Of a DNA stretch of 64,000 bases, positions 11,943-22,930 are shown one piece after another; the first letter of the stretch is position 1; each line of letters opens with the position of its first letter. The notes under the pieces are model-generated. The model searched no databases. It had not been told where the DNA came from and was given only the letters and a program-made list of their open reading frames with translations. The stretch is from Bathynomus jamesi (taxonomy: Eukaryota > Arthropoda > Malacostraca > Isopoda > Cirolanidae). A program made the position numbers and the translations under genes. The stretch is from the NCBI GenBank assembly GCA_023014485.1, contig JAJOZX010005537.1, positions 62,001 to 126,000 on the forward strand. The letters are read 5' to 3'.

Positions 11943-11950
11943 CATATCGG

Positions 11951-12201
11951 ACTAAATTGTTGGTACTAAGATTAATTTGGTGATGTTGCTAAAGTGTAAG
12001 AATGTGAGCAGGAAGTTGTCACATAGTATATAAGGGTAGGAATAATGTCTATAGCTTCTAAATTAGTAAAGTCAGAGAGTTAGGTAGGCGGTTTGTAGGA
12101 CGCTGGAAATCTATGCTAGGTCCTAAAGAAGATCTAAATCAAAGTACCGGTAAGTGCCTTTGTTGTTGTTTAGAAACCTAATAACTTGGCGGGGTCACTA
12201 G
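11951..12201 (+). repeat. 3' LTR of gypsy A, second part
   Basis: Continues the LTR broken at 1932. Text such as AAAGAAGATCTAAA, the GTAAGT-like stretch and CGGGGTC matches the reverse complement of element D's LTR at 54.6-54.7 kb. The LTR end is uncertain by a few bases because a Harbinger-like terminal repeat begins near 12202. Confidence 0.75.
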
Positions 12202-12469
12202 CCCCCACGCTATTACAATGTTAAACAATGTTTCTCAGTTGGTGATACAATTGAACAAAAGAAGGTTCAAAATGTCAGCTAAAGACAGAACTTGTGTAAT
12301 AGTCATTGTAAGGTTAGCAGGATTTAAAAAAGATGTCAAGCGGAAGCGATGGGTAAAACAGTGTCTCGCAAAACGTACACATAAATCTTTTAAATGAAAT
12401 TAGAGTTAGTGCTCCAAGTGATTTAAAAAATTATTTGCGAGTGAACAGTAAAACGTTTGAAGAGATTTG
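12202..12469 (+). pseudogene. PIF/Harbinger transposase remnant, 5' part
   Basis: Begins with CCCCCACGCTATTACAAT, whose inverted counterpart is at 54591-54607, so these are taken as terminal inverted repeats. Downstream, broken frames encode KRKRWVKQ, KRTHKSF, then SAPSDLKNYLRVNSKTFEE, which is the N-terminal region of DDE_Tnp_4-type Harbinger transposases. The text stops at about 12469, where the 3' end of a LINE begins, and resumes at 54309. A TTA (right) and CTA (left) next to the repeats could be the 3-bp target duplication, one copy mutated. Confidence 0.65.
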
Positions 12470-12532
12470 TTGTTGTTGGTTAGCCGATCAGCCCACCCTG
12501 ATCGAGCAAGCCGGCGGCACGCAGGTAACCGA
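12470..12532 (-). pseudogene. LINE 3' end: last codons of the RT ORF and tail
   Basis: On the minus strand this reads as the end of the LINE ORF (YLRAAGLLDQGGLIG, stop at 12480-12482) followed by a short CAA-repeat tail at the LINE/Harbinger junction. It joins in frame to LWFTPERAIG at 45189 onward once the 32.6-kb hAT and one GTAACCGA copy are removed. The stop codon therefore now sits 32 kb from the rest of its gene. Confidence 0.88.
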
Positions 12533-12726
12533 CAGTGGCGGACTGGCTCATAAAATTTTGTCTGCCAAAGGGGTCAGGGGGCCCATAACCCCATTACATA
12601 ATTCAATTCCAGTCCTATCCTAATAGGCCTATTTATCAGTTAAGTTTGTTTAAATAAAAAAAAGTTAACATTTTTTTATAAATTTATTTTACCAATAAGT
12701 ACAAATATTTTACAAGTACTGCCTGC

Positions 12727-12754
12727 ATATACATACATACATACATACATACAT
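12727..12754. repeat. ATAC microsatellite
   Basis: About seven ATAC units directly beyond the stop codon of the hAT2 transposase, in its 3' untranslated region. Confidence 0.95.
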
Positions 12755-12755
12755 G

Positions 12756-12861
12756 CTATGCTAGGAGTAGTTTTTTAAGTTCATTACTCGAGTTTGCAAA
12801 TCGGTCTATTATAGTTTCCATGTCTAACTCATCCAACATGACCTTTTCTATAGACATCAAC
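12756..12861 (-). pseudogene. hAT2 transposase, last C-terminal codons
   Basis: Minus strand reads LMSIEKVMLDELDMETII and continues to a stop at 12756-12758. This is the tail just after the hATC domain of ZMYM1-like hAT transposases. It joins directly to the EAYML codons at 32465 onward if the Polinton-like element is removed. Confidence 0.85.
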
Positions 12862-12894
12862 GGTAGTATAGCCGCAAAAGGGGAGAGTGCAAGA

Positions 12895-13834
12895 ATGTTG
12901 CAATTTATTACACAATGTTGCAATGTTGCAAAGGGGGGTGGGGTTGTTGCAAAGGGGGGGTTGAAAAAAAATATTCCCCCAAAGGGGGGATGCTGCAGGT
13001 GCAACAAGGAAAACTTGGAGGCGGCGTTATCCCCCAAGAGAAAGGAGAGAAAGGAGGAGAGGTGTTCACCTGGCAGGAGCCAAGTGCATATTAAGACTTC
13101 AGCCGGGTAGGCGTTGTTTTATAGGCTCCTAATCAGCCAGTTGGCTTAGAAGGCGTAAATGGCTAGAGTTGCCAGATACCACTTTTTAGCATTGCCAGAT
13201 ACCATTGTATACATTATTATAGACTCCTAATCAGCCAGTTGGCTTAGAAGACGTAAATGGCTTGAGTTGCCAGATAGCGCCATGTATTCAGTTGCCAGAT
13301 ACCACTTTTTAGCATTATTATGGTGAGTTGTCTCACTAAACAATTAAAAGATTTCGTGCCATGTATTCAGTTGCCAGATACCCCTTTTTAGCATCGCCAG
13401 ATACCATTGTATACATTTAGAATTCCGATAGTAGATTTAGAAGGCGTAACATGTTATAATTAGAATTAAGTAAAACAACATTGCATCATTCTGTTTATTA
13501 TAAATATATAGAAAATAAATATACATTTCAATAATAAGAAATATATACACACACACAATTATGGAGATATATAGAAAATAAATATACATTTCAGTAATAA
13601 TTGAGGAATATGCATATAATCAAAAAAATATATACACACACAATTATGGAGATATATAGAAATAAATATACATTTCAATAATAATTGAGGAATATGCATA
13701 GAATAAAAAAAAATATATATATACACACAATTATGGAGATATATAGAAATAAATATACATTTCAATAATAATAGAAATATGCATATAATCATAACAGTAC
13801 AGGAGAAATATCAAGCAAAATATATAAATACATT
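12895..13834. repeat. Polinton-like terminal region: G-rich and short repeats (left)
   Basis: No gene. From the tip inward: a G-rich tract with repeated TTGCAAAGGGGGG (12925-12985), then about seven copies of a GCCAGATA-containing unit (13160-13400), often followed by CCACTTTTTAGCA. After these come about four tandem units of 60-65 bp (13530-13790) containing AATATACATTTCAATAATAA and GGAGATATATAGAAA. The mirrored region is 31475-32420. Such arrays may be replication or transcription signals, but that is inference. Confidence 0.75.
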
Positions 13835-14179
13835 TCACTTTTTTTTCAAAATACTAAACTCGCACTTAATCGAGTTTACAATTACATCATTATTGCTCTG
13901 CATTACGCAGTATATGCGGTTTAATAATATTTCACCGCTTAAAGTATAGGGAAACCTGTATTCGATATGAAGGGCTTTCATATCGTTCAGTACTATTTTT
14001 GTTCCCACTTTACAACCGGTTGGTAAGTCATCTTTAAATACGTCTAGAATACAATCAAAAGCACGCACAAAGAGTTCATCGTTAGCTACATTATTAAACA
14101 CAAGTTTATAAACACGCTTTTCCAATCGAGGGTTTATTTCTACCGACTCGAGCTTTTCAATCGTGAACTCACTCAACAT
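13835..14179 (-). CDS. Unrecognised 114-aa protein, left-arm copy
   Basis: I do not recognise this protein. It begins MLSEFTIEKLESVEINPRL, has a mixed charged/hydrophobic pattern without membrane segments or Cys clusters, and ends in a lysine-rich tail. The start codon lies inside the end of the 250-aa frame (11-nt overlap, ATGTTGAGTGA), a compact viral-style arrangement. The right-arm copy (31126-31470) is intact and differs at one residue that I noticed (T/S), so the frame looks real. It is the gene nearest the element tip. Confidence 0.75.
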   Translation of the reverse strand: MLSEFTIEKLESVEINPRLEKRVYKLVFNNVANDELFVRAFDCILDVFKDDLPTGCKVGTKIVLNDMKALHIEYRFPYTLSGEILLNRIYCVMQSNNDVIVNSIKCEFSILKKK

Positions 14180-14888
14180 AGCGGCAATTGAAATAATCTT
14201 CTAAATCGTTACGACAACTGCGCGTTATATAAAGAAATAGTTCTTCAGGGTGAACGGTGTAGGTGAGCTCAGCCTTGTACCGATCAATTGCTTTGTACCA
14301 AAGTTCATGGTATTTCAAAGAGTCTAAACTTTTTAAATAAACGTCCAGCTCTAGACCATTCTCACCCTGTTCAGCCCTACACTCGGTAAACCCATCGAGC
14401 AGAGCGGTGTATGCGTATTTAAGTACTGTATCAAAATAAAGCATATCCGTAACACGCGCGTCTAATATAGGTTTCAGCTTGCAGAATCCGACGATTTCAA
14501 ACATTCTGTCGAGGATGAAACGGTTTCGCGTAGGAACAAGAGCGTTATTATCAGAAGCATTCTTCCACATCAGCCGTATATCAATGCACGGCCGATCGTT
14601 ATTTATACACAACGTACATACAACGGCGTATGAGGGTGCGTCACTAATCTGCTCTCTTCTTGCACCTACGTTAGCAGGTATTTTATAACGATCTTCACTC
14701 CACTTCTCAACTATCACGAAGATTCTATTCATCTCCTCGACACTTAAATAAACCCGTTTGTTTGTTTGTCTACATTCCGTTTCCAGTACATAGCTAACGG
14801 TACCGGATTTACGCCTGAACACGCGCAACGATTTCGTCACGGACACATCGTACGAGGCGTTGAGAATGCTGCTCAAAGGAAGTTCCAT
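14169..14888 (-). CDS. Unrecognised ~240-aa protein, left-arm copy (intact)
   Basis: Start chosen at 14888 (MELPLSSILNASYDVSVT); the frame is open 33 nt upstream but without an ATG there. Function unknown. A stretch (SLRVFRRKSGTVSYV, then NKRVYLSVEEMNRIF) loosely recalls the PC4/p15-type single-stranded DNA binding fold, but I hold this only as a weak guess. No membrane segment or signal peptide is seen. The right-arm copy has a frameshift near 30940, so the left arm preserves the better version. It lies between the 192-aa frame and the 114-aa frame and overlaps the latter by 11 nt. Confidence 0.72.
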   Translation of the reverse strand: MELPLSSILNASYDVSVTKSLRVFRRKSGTVSYVLETECRQTNKRVYLSVEEMNRIFVIVEKWSEDRYKIPANVGARREQISDAPSYAVVCTLCINNDRPCIDIRLMWKNASDNNALVPTRNRFILDRMFEIVGFCKLKPILDARVTDMLYFDTVLKYAYTALLDGFTECRAEQGENGLELDVYLKSLDSLKYHELWYKAIDRYKAELTYTVHPEELFLYITRSCRNDLEDYFNCRYVE

Positions 14889-15161
14889 CGTATTCGAGGA
14901 GCGCACGTCCACTCGGTTCAAGCTCTGAGATAACTATGAGCCGTGTGAGGCACGCAGGTAGGCAGGAACGGTTCGACGGGCGGCTGACTCGATGATACGT
15001 GAATGGGGTTGTTCGAACTCGTATGACCCGCGAGTCGCACCGAATTGTTGTACATATTTGTTTTTCCGGTACAAGAATTAATTTTATCACTACCAGACTA
15101 CGCACCAAACAGTTTACCTCAGGATAAGAACTAGGCACATTTTATGTTTTACTAAACATAT

Positions 15162-15740
15162 TCACACCGGCGCACTATTTGAGAGGAACATATGCTCATA
15201 TTTTTCCTTTCTGCCCATCAAACGATACTCGTCTCTAAAGTCTGTTAAAAACTCACGCAGGGCACTAGCCACAACCTCACTACGAACCTCATCATGATAT
15301 ACATTAATATAGTGATAAAAATACTTAAGATTGTCCATGATCACGAGATTCACATTTTCAGTCGTAGGGTATGAGTAATCGACATGGTGTAGCATGACGT
15401 AATACCGCTTGTCACACCACCCATCCGCAAGACTCATTATCCATACCTGCTGCTTCTCTTCTGCACGCGTTGTTTCTTTTACTTCACGGTATATGTGAGA
15501 CTTTATAAAGTTTAGCTCTGCAGCATACTTCAGCACATCGACTGTGCAACGAAAGCCTTCAACGGTCTCACCAGAACATCCGTAGAGTATTTGTACATCT
15601 TGGAACTTCGCACAATCCAATGTGGTTTTAAAAGAGGCATAGGAGGGGGGAATAGGAAGTTTTTCGGTATCCACCACATCCTGGCACTTTACTGAATACC
15701 ATTTCATAAACGTTGTACAAGCAATATTAAAGGTAGCCAT
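15162..15740 (-). CDS. Unrecognised 192-aa protein, left-arm copy
   Basis: Begins MATFNIACTTFMKWYSVKCQ. Rich in Tyr, His and acidic residues (MLHHVDYSY, YFYHYINVYHDE), no obvious signal peptide or membrane helix, no family recognised. It ends SAPV, whereas the right-arm copy continues to SAPECEDV, so the last residues are shifted here. It is the first gene downstream of the polymerase, separated from it by about 360 bp of repeats. Confidence 0.75.
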   Translation of the reverse strand: MATFNIACTTFMKWYSVKCQDVVDTEKLPIPPSYASFKTTLDCAKFQDVQILYGCSGETVEGFRCTVDVLKYAAELNFIKSHIYREVKETTRAEEKQQVWIMSLADGWCDKRYYVMLHHVDYSYPTTENVNLVIMDNLKYFYHYINVYHDEVRSEVVASALREFLTDFRDEYRLMGRKEKYEHMFLSNSAPV

Positions 15741-16101
15741 TTGAATACACGTCTGATCTTTTCTTCTGAATACACGTCTGATCTCTCGGGCTTACTGCAG
15801 TCGACTGACCACGCAGGGACTCCCAGATAGTAGCATGACTCACGGTCTTACAGTGGGCGGAGCTTAGAACTTTCACCTGCGCGCGCGCACACACACACAC
15901 ACACACAAAGGAGAAAGTGAAACGCTAATTGAAACATGATTTATTTAATAAACGAGATATTCAAGTTATATATATATATATATTTACAAATACGATTTAA
16001 TAACCGAGATATTCAAGTTATATATATTTACAAATACGTGTAATAAATCAATAGATACGATTATATACAAGACAAATACGTGTCAGTTATCAATAGAAGC
16101 A
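15741..16101. repeat. Spacer between polymerase and 192-aa gene, left arm
   Basis: No gene. Just before the ATG lies a tandem pair of AGATCAGACGTGTATTCA (about 15742-15785 on the minus strand). Then come an AC run (15885-15907) and two copies of a unit with CGAGATATTCAAGTTATATA and TTTACAAATACG (15950-16040). It is probably the promoter region of the downstream genes, by position only. Confidence 0.65.
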
Positions 16102-18693
16102 TCAAACGTTATGGTATCCAAAGGGCACGATATCATAGGTACCAGGTAACTGGTAACGTTTCCTATAGGTGTTACGGCACACCTTCGTACCCCTAAGTTC
16201 CTTCACGCCCCCCAGCTTCTGCGCCCGAAAATTGTGAGTGCCTACAATTAGTTGGGGAGGTCGTTCGCCCTCATCATCGTCCAAACACACTAGATCCTTC
16301 AACGATTCAAAGTTAACAACCCGCCGATTCGCATGGTTGAGCGTAATACCCTTTGCTTTCACGATATATTTCATTTCCTCCCCCACCCTGACCCGTACCC
16401 CATAAGTTTTAGGTCCTGTTGAGACAAAAGAGTCGGCGTATGCGTTGTCCCCATACTCATCCTTGATCTCATCAGTGAGCTCGCCGAGGAACTCCCCAAT
16501 AGCGGGCATGTATTCACCCTCTCTCTCTGTAATATCACGCTATCTGTATCGGCATACAATACTCTCCGCCCAAGAGAATGCAATAGACCAAAGTTTTATA
16601 CGGGCGTAGGCTGTTGTGAAGCTGGCCACAGGTATGTTTGTAACCCTTGAGGTATCTGTGGCCAATTCAGTGTTGTTGTACTTTATTATGTAAGTATTAC
16701 CTACATTCACGATCTCCATGACCTCTTTATCGGGAGCATTGGCATAATCCCAGACATCGCTATAACTTTGTGCCAAATGAATGTTTCCTTTGCCGGGATT
16801 CTGCGCAAATTTTCCCCATAGACTGTTTAGACACAACTTTGCACTAAAGCGCTTGCCAGGATTCTTTACAATTTGGACACGATCAAGTTGTATACCTTCG
16901 CGGTCGCGGTAACGTTGGATATAGGCAGACTTTTCATCTTCGGTATCAACTCCTCGCGGATACCCTGATGCCTCAACCTTATCATTCAAAAAGGCGTTTA
17001 TATATGGTGTGAAAAGGCTGGGTAGCTTCTGAAATCTCCACACCTCATGTATCTTCAGTATTCTATAACCATGGCGCACGGCTAGGGCCAGCTCAGGACT
17101 TGTATATACGCCTCTGATCTTACGCTGGTGGGGTATATGGTTACAATCACCGTTATCCTCTTCCGCGCACTTCACGCACAGGGGAAACATGAGCTTGTCG
17201 TCGATAACGACAGGTAAGATCGGCATCCATAAATTGCGTGGGGGGAGTACGTCTACGAAAGAGAGTCCAAAGTAACGATCATTCAAATTTTTTGAAAATT
17301 CATTGATGGAAGGTAGGCTAGGTCCCACCAGTTTCTCAGGAGCGCCCACGGGGTACGGATTGCTCTTCATCACGTATGGGTATAAAGAACAGAAATCGTA
17401 GTAATGGAGCTTCACGCCCTCCGTAGGTGGAAAGTATAGTCTGAATGGATTTGTACGTCCTCCAAACAAGCTATCACCACACTTGAGAGGATCCAGCACC
17501 ATTGAACGCTTGATCGTGTTTATTTCCTCACGGTACACCTCGTCTGTCTCCATCCGTGCATCATATTCATGCTCCCACAAGACTTTGTGAGTGAACTGTG
17601 ATCCTATAAGTTGATCGCGGGTGCGGGTCCATGCAAGACAGTCGGCAGAGATCTACGTGGATATCTCCGGCGATTCCGCACTCAGGACGGGGGCATCCAT
17701 GCCACCAGCATCCGTTAAAGAGTACACAGTCTTCACACCAGTGACACGGTTTTCACTTAACCCATCAACCCAAAAAACACGTCCATTAATCTTAATGGGT
17801 ACTTCACCCGTGTTGCGGGCGTGCTTTATGTATACACCTGTCTGTTGCTGTAGGTGTATGAGCCAGTAAATAGCCTTGTGTCCGTAACTGCGGGGTTTGT
17901 TTCGGTGAATAATGGCTAAGGTGTCTTTTGGCATGAAGTTATTCTTGAACACCATAAAACATAATGATACGATGGTGTTTGCGACTTGCAGTGGATCGCA
18001 TTCGAAACGGGCTATGTACATCCTTCTAAAGGCCTGGAAACATACTCTAAGCACGCGCACATCATTCACGCAATAACGCTCACATTCATCAGCTATATTA
18101 TAAGGGTTACTTTCATTAAAACTGTTGTAGTATCGATCAAAGTCTTCACGTTCATCCATACAGTCATAGTTAAAATAATGTTTGGGTGGTGGTGGGCCTA
18201 CGTAGTTTAAAGTCTCGCTGGTGAGGAATGTGTAAGGGAAGTATCCTTTGGAAACTTCAGCTGCTACTCCCATCACCTTGGGTAGCTTTGCTAATTTACA
18301 AGGTGTGAATAATAAAGTATCTTTAAATTGTACATTGCCTCTTATCTGCATCTGTATTAATTTGTTGCCTCTTTTCAATGGATCACCTGTAAATATCTCA
18401 GAGGATTCATGTTCAAGCATCTCCTTATAAAGGAACTGCGTGTCAAACTTTGCCCCGTTATGGGCGAGAATATACAGAGTCATTTTTTTGAAGTTGTCGG
18501 CTAACTTGACAATATAGGACACAAATAGTTTCACAGGACTATCGCGGACATTCGTTTTAAAAACGTTTGTCCGTTTACCGCATTTGGGGCACTCGTCACA
18601 TTCGATACCCATACACTCATCACAGATGGTCTGGCTCACAAGTAAATGTGGAATTACCTCTTTGGTTTCAGCGTTCGTATATGTTTCTATATC
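16102..18693 (-). pseudogene. Family B DNA polymerase (Polinton type), left-arm copy, broken
   Basis: Same protein as the right-arm copy at 26439-29187. The left copy starts at the Exo I residues DIET (18693) and lacks everything upstream because of the central insertion. Frames: 18639-17653 (exonuclease domain with LAHNGAKFDTQFL and ERYCVNDVRVL), 17580-16540 (palm motif A YDFCSLYPYV, motif B KLCLNSLWGKF), then 16509-16102 (C-terminus). Single-base losses near 17700, 17655 and 17650 break the frame before motif A. Another lesion just before motif C (YADTDSV) is shared with the right arm. Confidence 0.9.
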
Positions 18694-19515
18694 AAGAGTG
18701 TTTCAGAGTGTGGGTAAGCGTAATTGGGTGAAAGTGTAATCAGTAGGAAAGTGAATTCAAATAGGTGTCGAAAGTAATAAAATTCAATCGGGATTCTAGA
18801 TTTTACGTAATTAACTCAGTTGCACGTATGAAGGTAATTAAAATGAATACTCACTTAAAAAGACTTTAAATTAGTTAAAGTATATTGAGCGGTATTGGGA
18901 ACTGAATTTAGGCACAGAATTCAATTCGACCAGTAACCTTCATGGCGTTATATTAACAGTATCTCACCATTAATAGTGACCAGCAATATCGGTACAGCAA
19001 TTGAATTTTATTTGACGAGTTGAAGGGGCATAGATAACAACAGGTTTTAGTGGAATTCATGGTGAGGGTACAGTTATGTAATTAGTAATAAGGAAATGGT
19101 GTAACAGAATTATTAGAAGGGGAAAAGGAATGGCATCCTGGTATAGTGTGTCAAAATTGGCTATAATTTTGGGTTGATACCTTAACAAACGATATAAGAA
19201 CATCTTAATGACAATTACTCAAGACTAATTTGAATAAAAAAAAATCAAAAATAAAAAGTTGAAAATAGAACTCAATTATGAGCTATTCTGAACTGAACAT
19301 GTAGGTTATAAGTTCCGTATAATTAAGAATAAAAAACAAAAAACAACTTAACCTAAATTAGGGTATGTTCGGTCATACGGGTGAATTTCACGAACATACG
19401 AAGCCAGACAAATCAGCTGCATGGTTAGGTTGTCTTGCGATCGGGCATGTGGGTCATTCGGTTAAAGGTTTTCGCAACATGCCAGGAAGCAATGGACTGA
19501 CCATACGAGCCTTGC
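18694..19515. other. AT-rich stretch without a gene
   Basis: I see no coding frame, tRNA or strong repeat here. It is downstream of the protease-like frames (minus strand) and would be their 3' untranslated region. Confidence 0.5.
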
Positions 19516-20765
19516 TCACTCAAGAGGAGGTGGTGTATCGGGATTAAGAAGAATGACTTTCACTGGTTTCAGAAAAGGATCCAGGAACAGCCAAAGAGAA
19601 AGATTTGCAAAGTAGAAGGCAAGAAGGGCGAAAACATGAATTCGCGGAAGAAAAATGAAAATGATCGATGGAACGATCATATTATGGTAGTGAGGAATAT
19701 TCCGCGCTTGCCCTTCCGCGCGTACAACTTCCGACGGAGGAGTAGGTTCGGGTTCGCTCCCGGCACCTATGGGCTTAGCCTCGGAATTAGGTGTAAATTC
19801 CTCTACCTTTGAAAACAGAATCAAGTCATCTTCCTTAAATAGGGATTTAAGCGAAATGACCAAATCGGAACTTAAGGGAAATGAGTTTTCAAATTTATTT
19901 GGAATAGCCAGAACACTGGGAACTTCAAGTTCCGGCCTAACTGTCACTGAAGGAGGTGACTCGCTCTCGATGGAGTCACAGGGGTTTACTGTGAAGACAT
20001 TCGAGTCTTCGTACTCAAAATTATCAAAAGTATGTTGGTTTTCTAGTTCTTCGTTCGTCGGAACTAGAACGGAACAATTGACAATTGATGAAGAATCTTC
20101 CCCATCTGGTAGCAGTTCCTTTTTATTTTGAACTGGTTCCAGGGAGTCCGTCGGGCTCTCTGAAACGAGTCTTTCACCCTCAGCTGAAAAGACCGAAGAA
20201 TAGGGGTGACAAACATACTCGAAAAGTGAGTTCTTTCCTCGAATTAGGCCTGCTTCTCTATCGGCCCAATAAAAATCGTGCGTAATAAGGAAATTCATCC
20301 CCAGGAGTAAGTCTCCATCCCAATTCATTCAGATACGACCACAAATGGGGTCAGATAAGGGACTGAATCAAACTCAATAGGAAGGATGATTTCTCCGGTA
20401 CTGTATTCTTCCCAGTCATCATCAATGCAGGACAAACGAGAATGCAAATCGAATTTTTCCGTAGCCACCTTGAGTAACTTCTCGCATACATCGTGGTTAA
20501 TGTAATTCGCCTGACAGCCAGTTTCAACAAGAGCCAAAACTGCTTGGTTGTTAACAGAAGTTTTCATGAAAATTTGTGAGCTCTCGTCAATAAGCTCCAT
20601 TTCAAAAGTCCAAGAAGGCGTCTCCGAAACATGTGAACATGCTTCGTCTGCATCAGCGATGGTTTCGCACGAGGTTGGGGTATTGGGAGGAAAACCAAAA
20701 TTTGGAATATCGCAATCAGGGGAATGGGTGACCAACTGGAGAGACATGATGTCTGCAAGTGACAA
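19516..20765 (-). pseudogene. Retropepsin-like domain 2 with acidic linker and C-terminal tail
   Basis: Two overlapping frames (20765-20325 and 20328-19516) encode one protein broken near 20328. The first contains VNNQAVLALVETGCQANYIN, which has the layout of a retroviral-type aspartic protease active site (normally DTGA/S), with E-T-G-C replacing it. The second opens with MNWDGDLLLGMNFLITHDFY, which matches the later hydrophobic-Gly flap partner (LLG.NFL) of the fold. The remainder is low-complexity acidic and a hydrophobic stretch near the C-terminus (IIFIFLPRIHVFALLAFYF) that could be a membrane segment. The ETG change makes catalysis doubtful. Confidence 0.55.
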
Positions 20766-20772
20766 TACGTCT

Positions 20773-22292
20773 CTACGTGAGCACTTTGCTCTTTAGGAAA
20801 AGATTGCTTGCTACACTGCTCCGAACACGAATTAACGGAGTTAAAACAAAACGGAGGGACGGTTGGTCCTCACTATAGTAATTTAAAAAGAAGTCACTGG
20901 GACATGATCGATTCGTTACGAAACTGTTACTGTCATCATAAACATCACAATGCTTATGAAAATTCATAAAAACTGACTCGCCTACAGGACCTTGTGGGGC
21001 ATTCTCCCCAGCTGCTACTACAGCAGAAAAAGCATCATCTGAAGCAAGATGACGGTCATCATGACCAAAAAAATAAAAAACAGGGTCATCTTTCAGACCA
21101 CTTAAACGAGGCGGCATTGCCGATTGGCCGTTGGCCGAAGTAAACTCAAAACAATTCGGGTCCTGTGGAGAAAAGTTATCATAAACATGGTCATCCTGAC
21201 CATCTAACGCGTCCTCTTTGGGACATGCATCATCTAAACCAAAAACAACATCAGTAACAGAATTCGCGTCCTTTTTGGGACATGCATGGATATCTGATCC
21301 ATCTAAATCAAAAACGAGGTCTTCTCGACCAAAGTTCACTGAATGAACTATGTCAGTTGAATCAATGTCCGAATGACTAAAATTACTGACAATTTGAGGA
21401 GCAGTGTCTAAATCATCGTACAAGTCATGGCCATCGGGACCAACATGGTTGTCCTGACCATGGCGAGAAGATAAATTCTGATTTTCAACATCGGTTGCAC
21501 AGCAATCATCCAAGTTGTCTGAATTCACATTTAACAAAGAATTGGTCACATCCCCATTTACATTACAACAATTATTAACGTAAGTATTACACTTACTTTC
21601 AACGGAAGTTTCATCATAAAGACTTCCAACAGAAGTACCTTTATAATTATATAAATCAACAATTTCATTGTTGTCTTTACTGTTTTCAACATTAGCATCA
21701 CAAACACTGTCACAAGATGCTTCACAAAAATCATCATTAGGAGAGGCTGTGAGTTCTCGCCTCGAAGGAAATTCATTTGATGAACAAGCTGGAACCAACG
21801 GTTCAGAGACAACTGAGTCAGAGAAGAAAGTTGGGTCAGGATTACCCAAATCTTCCAAGGGTGACGTTTCATCGTCACTATCCAGGTTCTGCTCGGGTGC
21901 CTCGCACCAGAGAAGGAAATAACGTCTTTTATCCCATTTAGCGACGAAGCATCCATCCGAAAAGTCGAAATGGAATCCGTAGGGTCGTAGGGATTCTGGG
22001 CCAATAATTAAATCAAATCGGGACAATATTCTGACGGCACTAACGAGACATCTATACTAAAAAAACAATAATCAATCCACACGTCAAGTTTGGTTTCCGC
22101 AATGACGGGAATACGGTTACCCTCGGAATCCCGAACGTATGAAACGGATGGCGGTTCCTTAAAGAGAGGACACAGCAATTTATCCGCTAAAGACGCAGGA
22201 ACAATACTGGACGAACATTTCGGATCAAAACGACCTAAAAGGGTTCCTCTGGGCAACGGAGTTTGAAACCGATTTCGAGAAAAAAATATCAC
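20773..22292 (-). pseudogene. Retropepsin-like domain 1 plus long Asp/Ser-rich linker
   Basis: Frames 22292-22008 and 22026-20773. The first has LLGRFDPKCSSSIVPASLAD, similar in layout to an aspartic-protease first loop but without the D-T-G triad. It is followed by VSYVRDSEGNRIPVI and, in the next frame, FDLIIGPESLRPYGFHFDF, resembling the D-(L)-I-(I/L)-G late motif. Then comes a 350-residue linker very rich in Asp, Ser, Asn and Val (for example DDHVYDN and DLDDC) with no recognised domain. Together with 19516-20765 this gives two protease-like folds in one unit. Function unknown. Confidence 0.5.
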
Positions 22293-22930
22293 TTTCTGGG
22301 GATTCCGAATGTACAGAACTCAAAGAGGAAGTGGATTGGGAAGGTGAGTCAGAATAAGGTACACTCAACGCCTTTCTACCCAGACCAGAAGGGTCAACGG
22401 AATCACTCCGATTCTCTACCGAAACATTATCGGGAGATGCGTTTTCGCGCATCTCTGAAGGATAATGACATGATCCATGAATAAAGGAATGAAGGGAAGT
22501 CAATAACTGGCGTGTACGTTGTTTAAACCTTTAACGTCAACGTCCCATTTGACGGATCCCTGCCTGTCACAGTACTTCGTGATTACCTGCAGACCGTTAT
22601 ATATATCCTGCCAAAAACTTTAAATTCTACCCAAGACCATTGATATATTTGCCCATTGGACCCATCGATAAGAAAGGTACGGACGCGCGCGGCGTCACCG
22701 AAATTTGGGTCACAAGTGTCAAAAGCAAAACTGATTTTATCCGCATCTGTAGTTAGACAACCTCTAAACGAATCGTCAATTTTACCGAACCAATCCTTAA
22801 AGGAGGGTTCTACAAATCTATTATTAACGCGACCGCGAAAGTGAGGGACATCAACTGTACGTTTCAGTACGGAAAAGGGAGTTATAAGATTAACAGTAGT
22901 GCATGTCAGGGGGGGTAATGGTTTGGACAT
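22225..22930 (-). pseudogene. Gag-like protein (broken)
   Basis: Frame 22930-22583 (MSKPLPPLTCTTVNLITPF) has a capsid-like stretch: ISFAFDTCDPNFGDAARV, then YQWSWVEFKVFGRIY, which recalls the helix-rich Gag pattern with a W-x-x-F-K element. A second frame, 22503-22225, continues with a Ser-rich tail (SDSPSQSTSSLSSVHSESPE). The two are separated by a shift near 22590. It lies immediately upstream of the protease-like frames, the usual gag-to-protease order. Identification rests on pattern only. Confidence 0.45.

Larger units (their letters stand above)
12862..18693 (-). repeat. Left arm of the palindrome
   Basis: Inverted copy of 26599-32458. The two arms agree nearly base for base, apart from single-base indels (several in homopolymer runs), substitutions and microsatellite length. 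Homology ends at 18693 within the codons for the polymerase DIET motif. Confidence 0.95.

Noticed and set aside
13559..13792. Open frame of Ile/Tyr/Cys-rich protein on the minus strand
   Set aside because: It is a translation of the 60-65-bp tandem repeats; the amino-acid repeats mirror the DNA repeats and there is no other support.
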